From assembly GCA_036435485.1 (NCBI GenBank), contig CM071594.1, positions 200,162,216-200,226,215 on the forward strand: DNA of 64,000 bases. The letters run 5' to 3'. Positions within the stretch are counted from its first letter, which is position 1. Each line of letters starts with the position of its first letter. This DNA is from Saposhnikovia divaricata (taxonomy: Eukaryota; Streptophyta; Magnoliopsida; Apiales; Apiaceae). A program made the position numbers and the translations under genes. Below are positions 22,415-34,357 of this stretch, one piece after another. Below the pieces are notes generated by a model. That model did no database searches and had not been told where the DNA came from. It saw nothing but the letters and a program-made list of their open reading frames with translations.

Positions 22415-25400
22415 GTATGTCTTGTTGTCAAAGTGAGATCAAATCAATGGATTTTGGATAGTGGATGCACAAGACATATGAGTGGTGATAAATCTCAATT
22501 CATGTCTCTCAGTAAGAAAAGGGGTGGAAATGTCACCATTGGTGATAGCAAAACACTCCAGATTCTTGGGAAAGGGAAAATTGGTAATAGTGTCATTTCT
22601 ATTGAAAAAGTACAATATGTTCAAGGTCTTAAATATAATTTGATTAGTGTAAGTCAGTTATATGATGATGGACATTCTGTTCTTTTTGATAAAGAAAAGT
22701 GTACTATTATTGTTGGCACTAACAAAGTCCCCCTAGTTGCTAGAAGGGAAGGATATATATATATATATATATATATTTTTGGACTTTGAAATGCAGGATT
22801 CATCTTGTTGTCTAGCTGCTGTTGATTCAAATCCAGAAATTTGGCATAGAAGGCTTGGACATGCTCATATGGACTTACTCAGCAAGTTGTCTTCAAAGAA
22901 GCTAGTTAGAGGATTGCCAAAATTGAAGTATGTCAAAATGGAAACTTGTTCGGCTTGCCAATTAGGCAAACAAATCAGGACTCCACATAAATCAAAGAAG
23001 ATGGTATCAACTTCTAAACCTTTAGAGCTACTTCATTTAGATTTATTTGGTCCGGAAGCATATAAAAGCATTGGAGGTAAACAATATGCATTTGTTATAG
23101 TAGATGATTATTCTAGATATACTTGGGTATTGTTTCTTCGTACTAAAGATTGTGCTTTCAGTGAATTTGAAAAGCTAATTAAGTTACTTGAGAACAAGTT
23201 TAAGTTAAGACTTGTAAGTATAAGGAGTGATCGAGGTGGTGAATTCCAAAAAGACTTTATCTCATATTGTGAAGATAGAGGCATTTCACATGAATTCTCT
23301 GCTCCAAGAACCCCACAACAAAATGGAGTTGTGGAGAGAAAGAACAGGTCATTGCAAGAAACAGCTAGAACATTGCTGCAAGAGAGCAAGCTGCCAAGAA
23401 GTTTCTGGGCAGAAGCAGTCAACACAGCTAGCTACGTTCTTAACAGAGTACTAATCAGGCCTATTCTCAACAAGACTCCTTACGAATTGCTAAAGAACAA
23501 GAAGCCAAACATAGGCTACTTTAAAGTCTTTGGATCCAGGTGCTTTGTACTCAAATCCATTGATAGAGATGGTAAATTTGATGCTAAATCATATGAAGCT
23601 ATATTTTTGGGTTATTCTACAACAAGTCGTGCATATAGAGTTTATAATATATCTAAACGTACTGTTGAAGAGTCAATTGATGTCTCATTTCAAGAATCTA
23701 ATGTTGATCTGTCAAGAGATGAGGAAGATATTGCAGGTTCAGATGATGCCAGCAAGCTGCCAAGGTCAGATACAGCAACTCAGCGAGCTGACAAAGAAGC
23801 ATATTCCAAAAATACAGCAACTCAGCGAGCTGCCAATGAAGCAGACTCAGGAAATGCAGCAACCCAGCGAGCTGCAGTAGAAACTGAATCAAGTTCAGCT
23901 AATGATAATCAAGCTGAAATCTCTCCTCCAGTAGATGAAACTTGTGATAAGGTGTCAAAGCTCACCTTGGAAGATTCTAGAGGCCAGAGATCACAAGAAA
24001 AGATGCCAATTTATAATGGGGATGAATCCCCTCCTCCATCCAAGAGAATTAGAGCCAATGAAGAAGTTATGGCTCATCATCATTTTCCAAAGTCAACAAG
24101 GACAGTAAAGAACCATCCTCCAGAGTTGATTATTGGTGATAAATCAGAAGGCATCAAGACAAGGAGAAGCCAAGCTAACTTTTGTGCATTTTCTACCTTC
24201 CTAGCTCAAGAGGAACCAAAGAATGTCAATGAAGCACTAAAAGATGAGAATTGGATCATGGCAATGCAAGAAGAACTTAATCAATTTGAAAGATGTGATG
24301 TTTGGGAACTTGTAGAGCCACCTAAAGATGCTTCAATCATTGGTACTAAATGGGTTTTCAAAAACAAAGTTGATGAAGAAGGAACGGTTACTAGGAATAA
24401 AGCAAGGCTTGTTGCACAAGGATATAATCAACAAGAAGGAATCGATTTTGATGAAACTTATGCCCCGGTTGCAAGGCTAGAGTCAATAAGGATGCTACTC
24501 TCATTTGCATGCTTCAAGAAGTTCAAGCTACATCAAATGGACGTGAAAAGTGCATTTCCTAATGGATACTTGAAAGAATAAGTATATGTCAAGCAACCTC
24601 CTGGATTTGAGAGTGATAAATTTCCTAATTATGCTTTCAAATTAAAGAAGGCACTATATGGATTACGACAAGCTCCTAGATCTTGGTATGAAAGGCTAAG
24701 TAAGTTTTTGATAAAGAATGGGTTCATTCGAGGTAAAATCGATCCTACATTATTTACTAAACTTACTGGTAATGACATTCTAGTTGTGCAAATATATGTA
24801 GATGATATTATATTTGGATCAACTAATGATAAAATGTGCAAGTGGTTTTCTAAGTGTATGCATAGTGAGTTTGACATGAGCATGATGGGTGAGCTCAACT
24901 ACTTTTTGGGGCTCCAAATCAAGCAAACTCAAGATGGAATATATGTACATCAGTCCAAGTACATCAAGAACTTGCTAAAGAAGTTTGGATATGAGAATAT
25001 CAAGGCAAAATCTACACCTATGGGTTCTGCCAGCAAGCTGGCTGCAGATGAACGAGGTAAAGATGTAGATGTTCGAAAGTATAGAGGTATGATTGGTAGT
25101 TTATTATATCTTACAGCCTCTAGACCTGATATTATGTATAGTGTATGTGTGTGTGCTAGGTTTCAAGCTCAACCAAAAGAATCTCACTTGAATGCTATTA
25201 AAAGAATTTTTAAATATTTAAGTGGAACTACTACTCTTGGTTTATTTTATCCAATCACAAATGCATTTGATCTTGTTGGGTATAGTGATGCAGATTATGC
25301 AGGTTGTCAAACTGATCAAAAGAGTACAAGTGGTGTTTGTGCATTTTTAGGACAGAGTTTAGTATCTTGGCAAAGCAAGAAGCAAACTTCTGTTGCATTA

Positions 25401-25736
25401 TCCACAGCTGAAGGGGAGTATCTAGCAGCTGGAAGTTGTTGCTCTCAAATGCTATGGATGAGACAAACACTTCTAGATTTTGGAATTAAATGTGGCAAAG
25501 TCCCCATTTATTGTGACAATACAAGCACTATCAACATATCAAAGAATCCAGTGAATCACTCAAGAACAAAGCATATTGATGTTCGACATCATTTCTTGAG
25601 AGACAATGTTGCAAAGGGAAAAATTGAGATAATCTTTGTAAGTACAGAGTACCAGCTAGCTGACATCTTCACAAAGCCAATAGCTGAGGAGCGTTTCTCT
25701 GTGCTTCGTAGAGAATTAGGCATGTGTAATGTCTAG
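22415..25736 (+). pseudogene. Element B pol: protease, integrase, RT, RNase H (frameshift and nonsense codon)
   Basis: Protease WILDSGCTRHMSG, then GAG-pre-integrase, integrase (LHLDLFGPE, IRSDRGGEF, TPQQNGVVERKNR), RT (QMDVKSAFPNGYLKE, IYVDDIIFGS) and RNase H (STAEGEYLAAGS, QLADIFTKP). A (TA)n microsatellite at about 22751-22777 lies in the coding sequence and changes the frame. A TAA at 24579-24581 replaces the codon after Y-L-K-E in RT. The linker between integrase and RT repeats A-T-Q-R-A encoded by CAGCGAGCTG (23781, 23823, 23865) and CAGCAAGCTG (23750). The conserved Q-L-A-D of RNase H is itself written with CAGCTAGCTG (25653). The frame starts right after an AG at 22413-22414. Confidence 0.92.
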
Positions 25737-26163
25737 CCAACCAGCTGCTATGGAAGGATGGAAATCTTTTATGACTAGCCAGCTAGCTGCCATGGAAATT
25801 CGGTACATTCTTATGATATTATGTACAATTTCATGCTCAATGGTTTTGTGCTAATTGTTTATTTTTTTTAAGTGCTGAGTTAAAATTAATTGTTTAATTT
25901 ATGCATTGAAATATGTCTCTGTGATTTCTTTTTATTTATTTATACTTAGTACCTTATTCTATGCTATTGGTCAAATATGTTATATGTCGGGATGAAATGA
26001 TTTTTTATTTTAATAAGTAAGTTTTTCCCCTTAATTAATAAAAGGGAATTACTTAATACATTCCAATCCGACTCTTGAGATATCTTAAAACCACTCCCAA
26101 ATCAAGTTTAGGGTTTCTAGCCGCTCTTACCATTTCTCTTTCTCTTCGACACCAAATCTCACC
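25737..26163 (+). promoter_or_regulatory. Element B post-pol spacer
   Basis: One exact CAGCTAGCTG at 25780 and a partial one near 25740. A TATA-like TTAATAAAAGGG lies near 26034-26045. It is followed by a leader with AGGGTTT and CT-rich stretches up to the ATG at 26164, suggesting a separate promoter for the additional ORF. Confidence 0.45.
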
Positions 26164-27495
26164 ATGGGCAAAACTAGATCCTCCAAGAAAACTCCAATCT
26201 CTGTCCCCAAAACTCAGAAAGGGCAGAACAAAAGGCTCTTTGATGAAGAAGATGACATTGATAGGGTTCAAGTCGACAGCGGAGATAAAATGTCAGAAGT
26301 TCAGAAATCAGGGCTTAAGGATGGCACGCCTGCTAAGAGAACCAAGTATGGAATTAAGTTTACAAGTGAAGAACTAGAATCCAGGTTCAAGCAACTCGAT
26401 CTAGCCAACCGTTGAATCGTTTTTGGACGCCCAATTGCAGGTAATTCCTATGTCAAATGCGGGGCTCTTGCTTATTTCTCTAAATTAGGGTTTGATTCCT
26501 TTATCAAAGATTTACCCCGAGAATGTTATCCATCTCTTGTCTATGAGTTTTATTCAAACCTTGTTATTGTCAAACCAATGGTCTTTTCTTCGGTAGTTCG
26601 TAGTCAAAAACTAATGTTAACTACTAATGTTTTGAATGATATCCTTGGAATTGAGAAACCATCATCTGTTTCTATCACAACCAAAAAGGGTCCTACTGAA
26701 TTTCCAAATTTTACTGAATTGGACCAGTTGAGATTAATTCGTGGTTTAGATGGTTTACTTGTTTATGCCCCTCCAACTACTTCCATTGTGACCCCTATCA
26801 GTCATGTGTTGTTTAAGATGTGTATCGATAATGTAAACCCTCGTACTGGAAGTCGATCGAATTTTGCGGGTCAAGATGTTTCTGTGGTGGCTATGTTACT
26901 CTCTGAGAAGCCATTCAACCTGGCTGGACTTATCTTGAAAAATATGTTGGATGTATTCGAGCCACATACCTCTCCAAGTCTCCCTTATGGCTGTTTATTG
27001 ACTAGAATTTTTGAATGGTATGGTATTGACTTAAAAAATGAAGAGTGTGAGCTTGCTAAAGAATTTTTGGATGCTAAGAGCTTGTTGCAATCTCATTTGA
27101 AGTTGGATTCTGATGGTAATGTAATTCGAATGGAACCTCCTCCACCTCCAATCCCATCCCCTGCATTGTTGGAAAGTGAGAGTAGGACTGAGGCTGGCCA
27201 TTCTGAAAACATGAAGGAAATTCGAGCTGCCCTGAAAGTGTTGACTGATAAGGTAACTGATATGGCTGATGAACTTTCCTTCCTTCGTGACATCGTTTCT
27301 GGTCCACGTCCGTCTACCTCAACTCGCACTGGTTTATTCTCTGCCACTGTCTCTGATGCACAAGGGCTTAATGACCTTGCAAATGCTGCTACCGGAGATG
27401 TGCTCAAAGAAAGTGTGGATGCTCCAACTGTGGCTGCTTCTGGGGTGGTTCAAGCTGAGAATGCTCAAGTTGATGATGAGGATAAGGACTTTTAA
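26164..27495 (+). pseudogene. Element B additional ORF (one nonsense codon)
   Basis: The ATG at 26164 starts a basic, low-complexity N-terminus (MGKTRSSKKTPIS...). A TGA at 26413-26415 interrupts it, and the same frame then continues to 27495, about 444 codons overall. The middle part (LVYEFYSNL, F-A-G-Q-D-V-S-V-V-A-M-L, L-I-L-K-N-M) has the helical pattern of the putative plant transposon protein domain also seen in the ORFs of A and C, but sequence identity looks low. A proline-rich stretch (PPPPPIPSP) and a short coiled coil follow. No catalytic motif is recognised. It could act in packaging, anti-silencing or nuclear entry, but nothing in the sequence decides. Confidence 0.65.
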
Positions 27496-27841
27496 GTTTT
27501 TCCTTTTTATGATTAAGGGGGAGAACTTTTTTAGGATGATATGATATGATGTCTATGCACCTGTGTTGTTTAAAAATCTATGCACCTGTGAACCTGTTTA
27601 AGTTTTTTTTAAGTACCTGTGAACTTGTTTATGTGTTTAAGAATTATGTATGTCTGAACCTATTATGTGGGATATTTTGGTTTGAGAACATGTGTTATTT
27701 ATGTGCTTATCTGTCATGTGTTGGTTTTGATCTTTCTTAAGTTATCCTTGTGTATTACCCTTGGTTTTTATCAAATTGTTAAGGTTGCTAGACTCAGGGG
27801 GAGTTTGTTTTCATCTCTCCTAAAAATTGGTGTATAATCAT

Positions 27842-27856
27842 CAAAAAGGGGGAGAT
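27842..27856 (+). other. Polypurine tract of element B
   Basis: AAAAAGGGGGAGAT immediately precedes the 3' LTR start at 27857, the usual plus-strand primer position. Confidence 0.8.
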
Positions 27857-29220
27857 TGAAACTCTATGATTTTGATGAGCATACTTAGTAAGCAAGCTGG
27901 ATTCTGCATTAGACTAATTTTGTTTTGCAGGATTACTTCATATAAAATTTTATGAGAAAAACAGGGTAACTCAGCTAGCTGACAGTTCAACTCAGCAAGC
28001 TGGCTGGCAGTCTATCCAGTTTCAAAGGATTCGAATAAATGGTTTTATTATGCTTATAATTGCAAAAGTGGCATGAACGGTTTTTTATACATTAATAACA
28101 TGATATAATTTCAAAAGTATCTCTAAAACAATACTTTCTTAGAAAAAGGAATCTTTGAATTCTTTAATGTTCTTAAAAAGGCAACCCATGTGCTTACTTT
28201 CCAAGCATGCTCTTATTTAATATCATTTATGCTTTATTCCATCCTCCACCATCTGTTGTCTTTGTTAAAGATTGTAAAGAATTACATGCACTCATTATCA
28301 TATTCTTTCATATTCTTTATCTTCTTCAAGTTTCTCTCTAACGGTTTCTTTCATTCTTAAACATTCTTATCTCTCCATTACTAAACTAAATTATTTTCTG
28401 AGTAAGAATTATTGTTTAAACTGATTGTGAACGTTAGAAGTAGAATTAATGGAACAAATCTTGAAAAGTGAGAAATGCTATTCAAGACCGTTACAAGTTT
28501 GCATCTTTAATTCTAGCTTCTTTACTTCACTATATATACTTGTATGAATGTTCTTCACAGGTACGAACCAAGAGAAAAACATACAAGCAATATTCAAGTG
28601 TCAAGAAAACAACTCAGCACATATACTTCAAAAGAGCTCGTGTATTATATCATATATACAGTTTAGAGAGTTCAAATCTTTTGAGTTGTATTTATTTATT
28701 TCATCCTTGTATTGTTCAACTTGTAAAGTTGGTAGTTGCTGGTTTGTCAAGCTTGTGGAACCAGGGTTCAAGGAGCATTAGGCTAGAGAAGTTTATACTT
28801 GGTTTAGTATAGAGCTTAGAGAGCTGTGTTCAAGAAACAAGGGGTTCCAGCTAGTTGCAGTCAGTAACTGGGTGATAAGGGAGATATATTATTGTGTCTT
28901 GTAATTGGATTTAATTGTGATCAATAATATATTCTCTTACCAAGTTGGTAAGGGACTAGGACGTAGACCATAGAAGATTAGGGGTCGAACCTAGCTAAAA
29001 TTCTTGGTGTTCTTTAATTACTGCATTTTTGTCCTTCTGCATTGCATATCACAGCTAGCTGCTTATTTGTTAATCTGCCATATCAAGTTAACTCAGCTAG
29101 CTGCTTATTCACTAATTTATTGCATCCAGCTAGCTGCCAGAGTAAAATTTTAGACAGATTTTTTATTTGATCATTGTTAGTCATAACACCTATTCACGCC
29201 CCCCTCTAGGTGTATTTTCA
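27857..29220 (+). repeat. 3' LTR of element B
   Basis: Near-identical to 19021-20383. It has CAGCTAGCTG at 27972, 29052, 29094 and 29127. The copy at about 28848 is altered to CAGCTAGTTG relative to the 5' LTR. Confidence 0.93.
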
Positions 29221-32200
29221 GAAAGTGCACCAAATAGCCAAGCCCAAGTTACATCCTCTCAACAGGGTGTGACTACTAGTTCCACAACAACTCTGCACAA
29301 AAGGGTAAGGGACACTAGCCCTCTCTCAAAAACCTATGAAAGAAAAGTAAAATCTAAAACCATAGGGGAATCACAGGGTGCATACACAGTACATCAAACT
29401 GTACCTTCTCAAATTCAGTTTGATGTGACTTCAATAAATGTGGAGTCACAACCCCTTGATCTTAACCTTCAAATCGATACACATTACAATCCCCCATCAC
29501 CAACTCCATCTCTGGATGTGGATATGATATCTATATCAATTCCTGATTCTCCATCTTTAAGATTCTTGGAGAAGCCCCACTCTGCAATTGGTGGTCATCA
29601 TCTTTTAGATGATTTGTTGGGCCATCAATCTTCCATTCCTGAATTCATAACAACATCTGTGGCCTCATCTTTAAAATCAATCTCCACAGATTCAGTGTTG
29701 GTTTTCACTTCAACGGATACCATCATTCCTTCATCAACGGATATCCTTCATCCGTTGACAAGTGTTTCTCCATCAACGGATGCGCCTATGTCTAGCCATC
29801 CGTTGACAGCTATAACTACTCCATCAATGGATATCCCTTATCCGTTGATAACTCACTCTACCACTGCTATATTTGACATTCCTGTGTCAAGTGTGGAGGA
29901 GTTCTCAGTAGTTGAAACACTTTTAGGATTGAGGGAAGGGAGTAAGAGGCTGCCTTGTGAGCAGGCAAAAGGAGAGGCAAATAATGAGAGGCTGACCATT
30001 TCTTCAGGTCAGGCAAAAGGAGAGCAAGAGAGTTCCACCTTAGTAGGTGAAGGTGAGGGTGTGAGAGGTGTGAGCCAGGGGGAGCCCCTGATGCAAGAAA
30101 AGAGAGATGAGTGGAGAGAAGGGACTAAAGGAGAAATAAAGCAGGAAGATCCAGCGATTGCAAGTGAGTTAATGGAGGTTAATGAAGCTTCTAAAGAGAT
30201 GGAATTTCGATAAGAATATCAGTCAATCATTGACTCCATCTCTTTGGATCCTGAAACCTTTACTCATCCTGTTTCTGCCTATCAAGTCATGGCACAACAG
30301 GGCAATGTGGAGGCAGAGGAGGCAATGCACCTAGTGCACACCTCACAATCTCTACAAAGAGCAAAGGAAGCTTTGACAACTCTACCTTCAGATGCTGAAA
30401 GTGAAGAGTTTGGCAGTGATGACAGTGATAGCACAGCAAATGATGAAGAAGTCAAAGTGGCAGATACTCCAGAATGGCTATTTTCTACTGCCACTGTGGC
30501 TGGTGACTTCAACGTGGAGATTATGAAGCAATATCAATCTACTAGGGATGAGCACCAAAATGCAGATCCACAGAGGAAGGCTGTCCTTCAGCAAATAATG
30601 GACTCCCTGAAACTTCACAAGATGCACATGGTTATTCAAAGAACACAACAGGAGGAGGTCCAAACTGCAATCAGAGAAATGAAAGTGGAACTAGATGCCA
30701 GGATTGAGGCACTAGCCCCTACTACCACTCAGAAGGTGCTGACTAGCAAACTATTGAAGGAAGATAGCCTGGCCAAATCTGTTCAGCATCTCTCCTCCAG
30801 AGTGGATAGTATGGAATCTCAAATGCAGACACTCATTACCAATCAAGCCAAACAGACTGAGCTACTGGAAAGGCTACTTGCAGCCTCACCTCCAGCCCTT
30901 GATGCTAACAAAAAGGGGGAGAAAAAGGTAGAAGAGGTTGCAGCTACTTCTAGTAAAATTCAAGCTTCCAGTAGCAAGATAACACAAATTGAGGGGGAGC
31001 AACAGCCAATTATAGTGGTCAATCCAACAGAGTTTACTATAGAGGCATCCCCTATGAAGAAACAAAAGGCTTTGCCTGTGATTCCTGACTTATCAGAAAT
31101 CTCAGATGGTGAAAGGCAAGCCAGAATAGAGGCCTTAGAAAAGATCAACAAAGAGGCGAATGAAAGAATTTTGAGGACAGAGAGAATGATCAATGCATCA
31201 ATTGTATCAACTCTGTTCTCTACTCAGTCCTCAGCTCCAACAATATCAACTACAATTCTGAAGGTGCTCACTCTAGAGATTGTGGCTCCTACATTCTATG
31301 ATGATGAACCATCTTATGTCAAGGAATTTGAACCATACATAAGAACCAGAGCCTACTCTCCACCAAAGGCAAATGGGAAGAACAAGTTACAATTAGACTT
31401 TCCATTTCCTAAGGATGATGATGAGAAGCTAATGGGAAAGACAATCAAAGAGTTCAAGGAAAAGACAAATAAGAGTGTAAGAGATTGGATGGCTGTAATA
31501 ATAAGGAATGGAAAAGTGTTAAATATATCCAACAGCCATCCTAGATTTGTTGAAGCAAAAAGAGAGGAGACCTCCAAACTTCTAAGGGAAGCTCATCCAA
31601 GTGAAGAATATCAATATGAAAACTCAGATGAGAAGCAAGCCAGGCTGGCTCAGGAGTTAATGGATGAGGTAGAGGATGAAATGAGGGAACCTGAGGAAGT
31701 CCCCAAATCCAAACCTAAAAGGAGAGTGAAATCAAAGGCAAGGAGGCCTGTCTCTCCAGAAATTGAAAGAAAGGAAACAGTTGGCTCATCACAACCTATT
31801 TCTGCACAAGTATTCAACCCAGCTGTGAATTTCCATGGTGACCCTATAATACCTAAAGAGGAACCAATGAATCTTGACTCCATTGAGGTTCCTTCATTCT
31901 TGCTGAAGCCTCAACAGAAGCCTAAACAGAAGAAAAGGATACCAAGGAAGCAACCTTCAAAGGAACCAATTCAAGTTGCTAGGGTACCTGCTATTGTCAA
32001 GCAGCCAATCTTGGAAAACAAGGATGATTTTATCTATCAGGCAGATATTGAAGAATACTCTGGCATGAATTTGTATCTTGATGAATTGTCAGAAGTAAGA
32101 GGAATTGACAAATATAAACATTTGCCTGAGAGATTGGTCTTTGTATACAAGGGGGGAAAGGAAAGGACATGGCCACTACAGAGGGTTCTTGGAGAAAATT

Positions 32201-32607
32201 ATCTGACATTAACCAAGGTGTTCTCTGCAATTAAGAGATACACAGGGTTCTCCAAGATAGCAAAAAGGGAGATACTGGACAGAATAGAACAGATAAGGAG
32301 AGAATGGAACTCACCATCAAGTCTACCAAGGAAGATGAAGATCCCATACAATGGACAGAAAATCCACCTTCAACCCTTCTGGATGTTGGAGTTCAGGGAT
32401 GAAGATGGTAACAAGAGATTCTTCAGGTTAGAAGACCAACTATCAAAGGCTAGTTCTCAATACCTGAGATGGTTACAACAAAAGCTAAATCCAAAAGTTG
32501 ATGAAGAAGATGCCTTCTATAGGCAACTCCAAATGCAGATTGAGTCCAACTCTGCCAAAGAAGGAAAATCAAGGGTGATGCCAACAAGAGAGAAGAAACA
32601 GTGTTAA
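29221..32607 (+). pseudogene. Element A additional ORF, C-terminal part after element B
   Basis: The frame left open at 19020 continues here (A-P-N-S-Q-A-Q...) after the repeated GAAAG. It is open to 32607 except for a TAA at 30211-30213. A Ser/Thr/Pro-rich region at about 29640-29880 contains six exact TCAACGGAT/ATCCGTTGA motifs (29710, 29734, 29750, 29773, 29798, 29840). An acidic/coiled-coil middle follows. The C-terminal block (MLEFRDEDGNKRFFRLEDQL, LRWLQQKL) has a counterpart in element C (YFMEDGTVYKIGEHD), suggesting a shared C-terminal module. With the N-terminal part the original protein was probably well over 1,000 residues. Confidence 0.7.
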
Positions 32608-32767
32608 TCTGCTCAGTCTAGAGGAGCACTTCTCTGTAAATTTCTCAACCTTTCAGTTTTTAATTTTTGTAGCTTAATACAATTTTTGCATTGTTATATA
32701 TATATATCTTTAGGAATGTTTTGTTATCATCAAGGTCCTGAATTTATGCTTTATTGCCATCAAGTAT

Positions 32768-32781
32768 AAATTGGGGGAGAT
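32768..32781 (+). other. Polypurine tract of element A
   Basis: AAATTGGGGGAGAT directly before the 3' LTR. Confidence 0.8.
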
Positions 32782-33790
32782 TGTTAGGAATGTGTTGTAC
32801 TTGATGATAACTTCACAATCAATCAAATTTTATAAGGTTTTGTAGCTGTCAACGGATGAGGATTTATAACTCTATCCGTTGACAGGTAGCTCATCAACAA
32901 ATGAGGTTTTGTAGCATACTGCAGTATCTCTATGTTATCAGTTGATAGTGTTTTTATCTACAGTCATGTTGACCATCAATGGATAGGCAGAATAGGGTAG
33001 CCAATTGTAAATAAACTATGCTATGTAATTCTGTTTAAGTGAAAGTGTATCAACGGATGAAGACAGAACTCTATCAACGGATACAGCTCAAAACTACAAT
33101 ATCAACGGATACAGCTCAAATCTCAATATCAACGGATACAACTCAATATATCATCAACGGATGTCAGTGTACAATGTCAACGGATAATCATTGACACTTA
33201 CTTCTATGCTAAGCTGGGGATTAGCAGTTGATAAAGACAGGTTTGACTGACAGATCACATGGGTTGATAGTAGATACAAAAAGCAGTATGGCAGCCATAC
33301 TTTGGAAACATAGAAGAAAGAAGCATTCCGTTTACACTATGAATACAAGACAGGTGCAGGGGACATGTCTGTTCACAAGGACAACCTTTCGGCTACATGT
33401 GTATTTGGAGTGTAGTAGCAAGTCAACTTGAATTAGATTAATATTATCTTATTCCTGTAGTACTTGTAAACATGGGATTAATAACCAAGTGTAGCAACTC
33501 TTTAGAAGCTAAAAAAATAGATACGTTTGCTTAGGTTTTTATTGAATATCCTTAGAAAGCAAAGAGTTGTAAAACAGAAGCTGTGTACATTTGTATCACA
33601 GAGTTTTCTTCGAATAAAAGCTTCAGGTGGTGCATTTAACCACCTGATTTTTATGTGTTTGTGCATTAATCTTTTTACAGCAATTATCTAAGTATAGATC
33701 TCTGGAGTTCTTATCAGAAATTTATAAATATCAAGAATTGTATTCATTCCCCCCTTCTACAATTATACAAGTGTGTAATCTGGGAATAAC
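32782..33790 (+). repeat. 3' LTR of element A
   Basis: Matches 10647-11655. It contains eight exact TCAACGGAT-type motifs (32849, 32874, 33050, 33074, 33102, 33129, 33154, 33177). It is followed by the CACTT target duplication. Confidence 0.93.
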
Positions 33791-33986
33791 ACACTTATTA
33801 TTAAAACTGTATTTTCAAGATTATATCATATTAAAAAGAAAATTATAATTTAAAAAAATATAATTAAAAAAGGTTGTATTAGAATTGAATTTTAAAAAGA
33901 AAATTATAACATGAAAATGATATAATTAAAAAAGGATACAAGTGAATTTTATTTATTTTTTCATTAATAATAAAAAAAAGTTCAAA
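33791..33986 (+). repeat. AT-rich repeat unit flank (end of one unit, start of the next)
   Basis: 33796-33813 completes the unit interrupted by element A. From 33814 (TCAAGATTATATCATATTAAA) the outer part of another copy begins, similar to 10040-10210. It is cut at 33986 by a Helitron and resumes at 35266. Confidence 0.6.
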
Positions 33987-34162
33987 TCTATTATATATCT
34001 AATACAACAACAAGGGGGTTTGATGAGCAAATTAAATCAAAATGCCCATTTTACCCTTATCTTTAGTATATTTCTTTAGGGTTATTTTGGTCTTTTAACA
34101 TTAACATATTTATTACAAATTAATGTCTAATATTTTGTATTCATTAATGTATAATTATTAAT

Positions 34163-34163
34163 T

Positions 34164-34194
<31 letters not shown>

Positions 34195-34242
34195 TACATA
34201 CATACATACATACATACATACATACATACATACATACATACT
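34163..34242 (+). repeat. (CATA)n/(CA)n microsatellite
   Basis: A run of CATA and CA units inside the Helitron. A second short CATA-type stretch lies at about 34310-34345. Confidence 0.9.
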
Positions 34243-34357
34243 GTATAATATATTAATATTTCATTATTTTTAATCTATTAATTTTGTATAATTAATATGC
34301 GTATTTATATATACATACATATGTACATACATAAATACATACATGAGTCCCACTCTA

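Larger units (their letters stand above)
19021..29220 (+). mobile_element. Element B: SIRE/Maximus-type Ty1/copia retrotransposon nested in element A
   Basis: LTRs of 1363 and 1364 bp begin TGAAACTCTATG and end GGTGTATTTTCA. The 5-bp target duplication GAAAG flanks them at 19016-19020 and 29221-29225. Inside are PBS, gag, pol, an additional ORF and a polypurine tract, 10.2 kb in all. I count about ten LTR differences, so the insertion is young and younger than A. Despite this, gag and pol each carry a stop, and a (TA)n tract shifts the pol frame. Confidence 0.95.
10647..33790 (+). mobile_element. Element A: SIRE/Maximus-type Ty1/copia retrotransposon carrying nested element B
   Basis: Two 1009-bp LTRs (10647-11655 and 32782-33790) begin TGTTAGGAATG and end GGGAATAACA. 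The 5-bp target duplication CACTT flanks them at 10642-10646 and 33791-33795. The order inside is PBS, gag, protease-integrase-RT-RNase H, then an additional ORF, then a polypurine tract. This order (copia-type pol with integrase before RT, extra ORF after pol) and the long gag with CCHC knuckle indicate the SIRE/Maximus lineage. Without nested B (10,200 bp) the element is about 12.9 kb. I count roughly 26 LTR mismatches, so it is older than B and C. Many stops and frameshifts make it non-autonomous. Confidence 0.93.

Noticed and set aside
10647..33790. CRISPR-like array from repeated TCAACGGAT motifs
   Set aside because: The motif is 9 bp, irregularly spaced, in both orientations, and in a plant retrotransposon.
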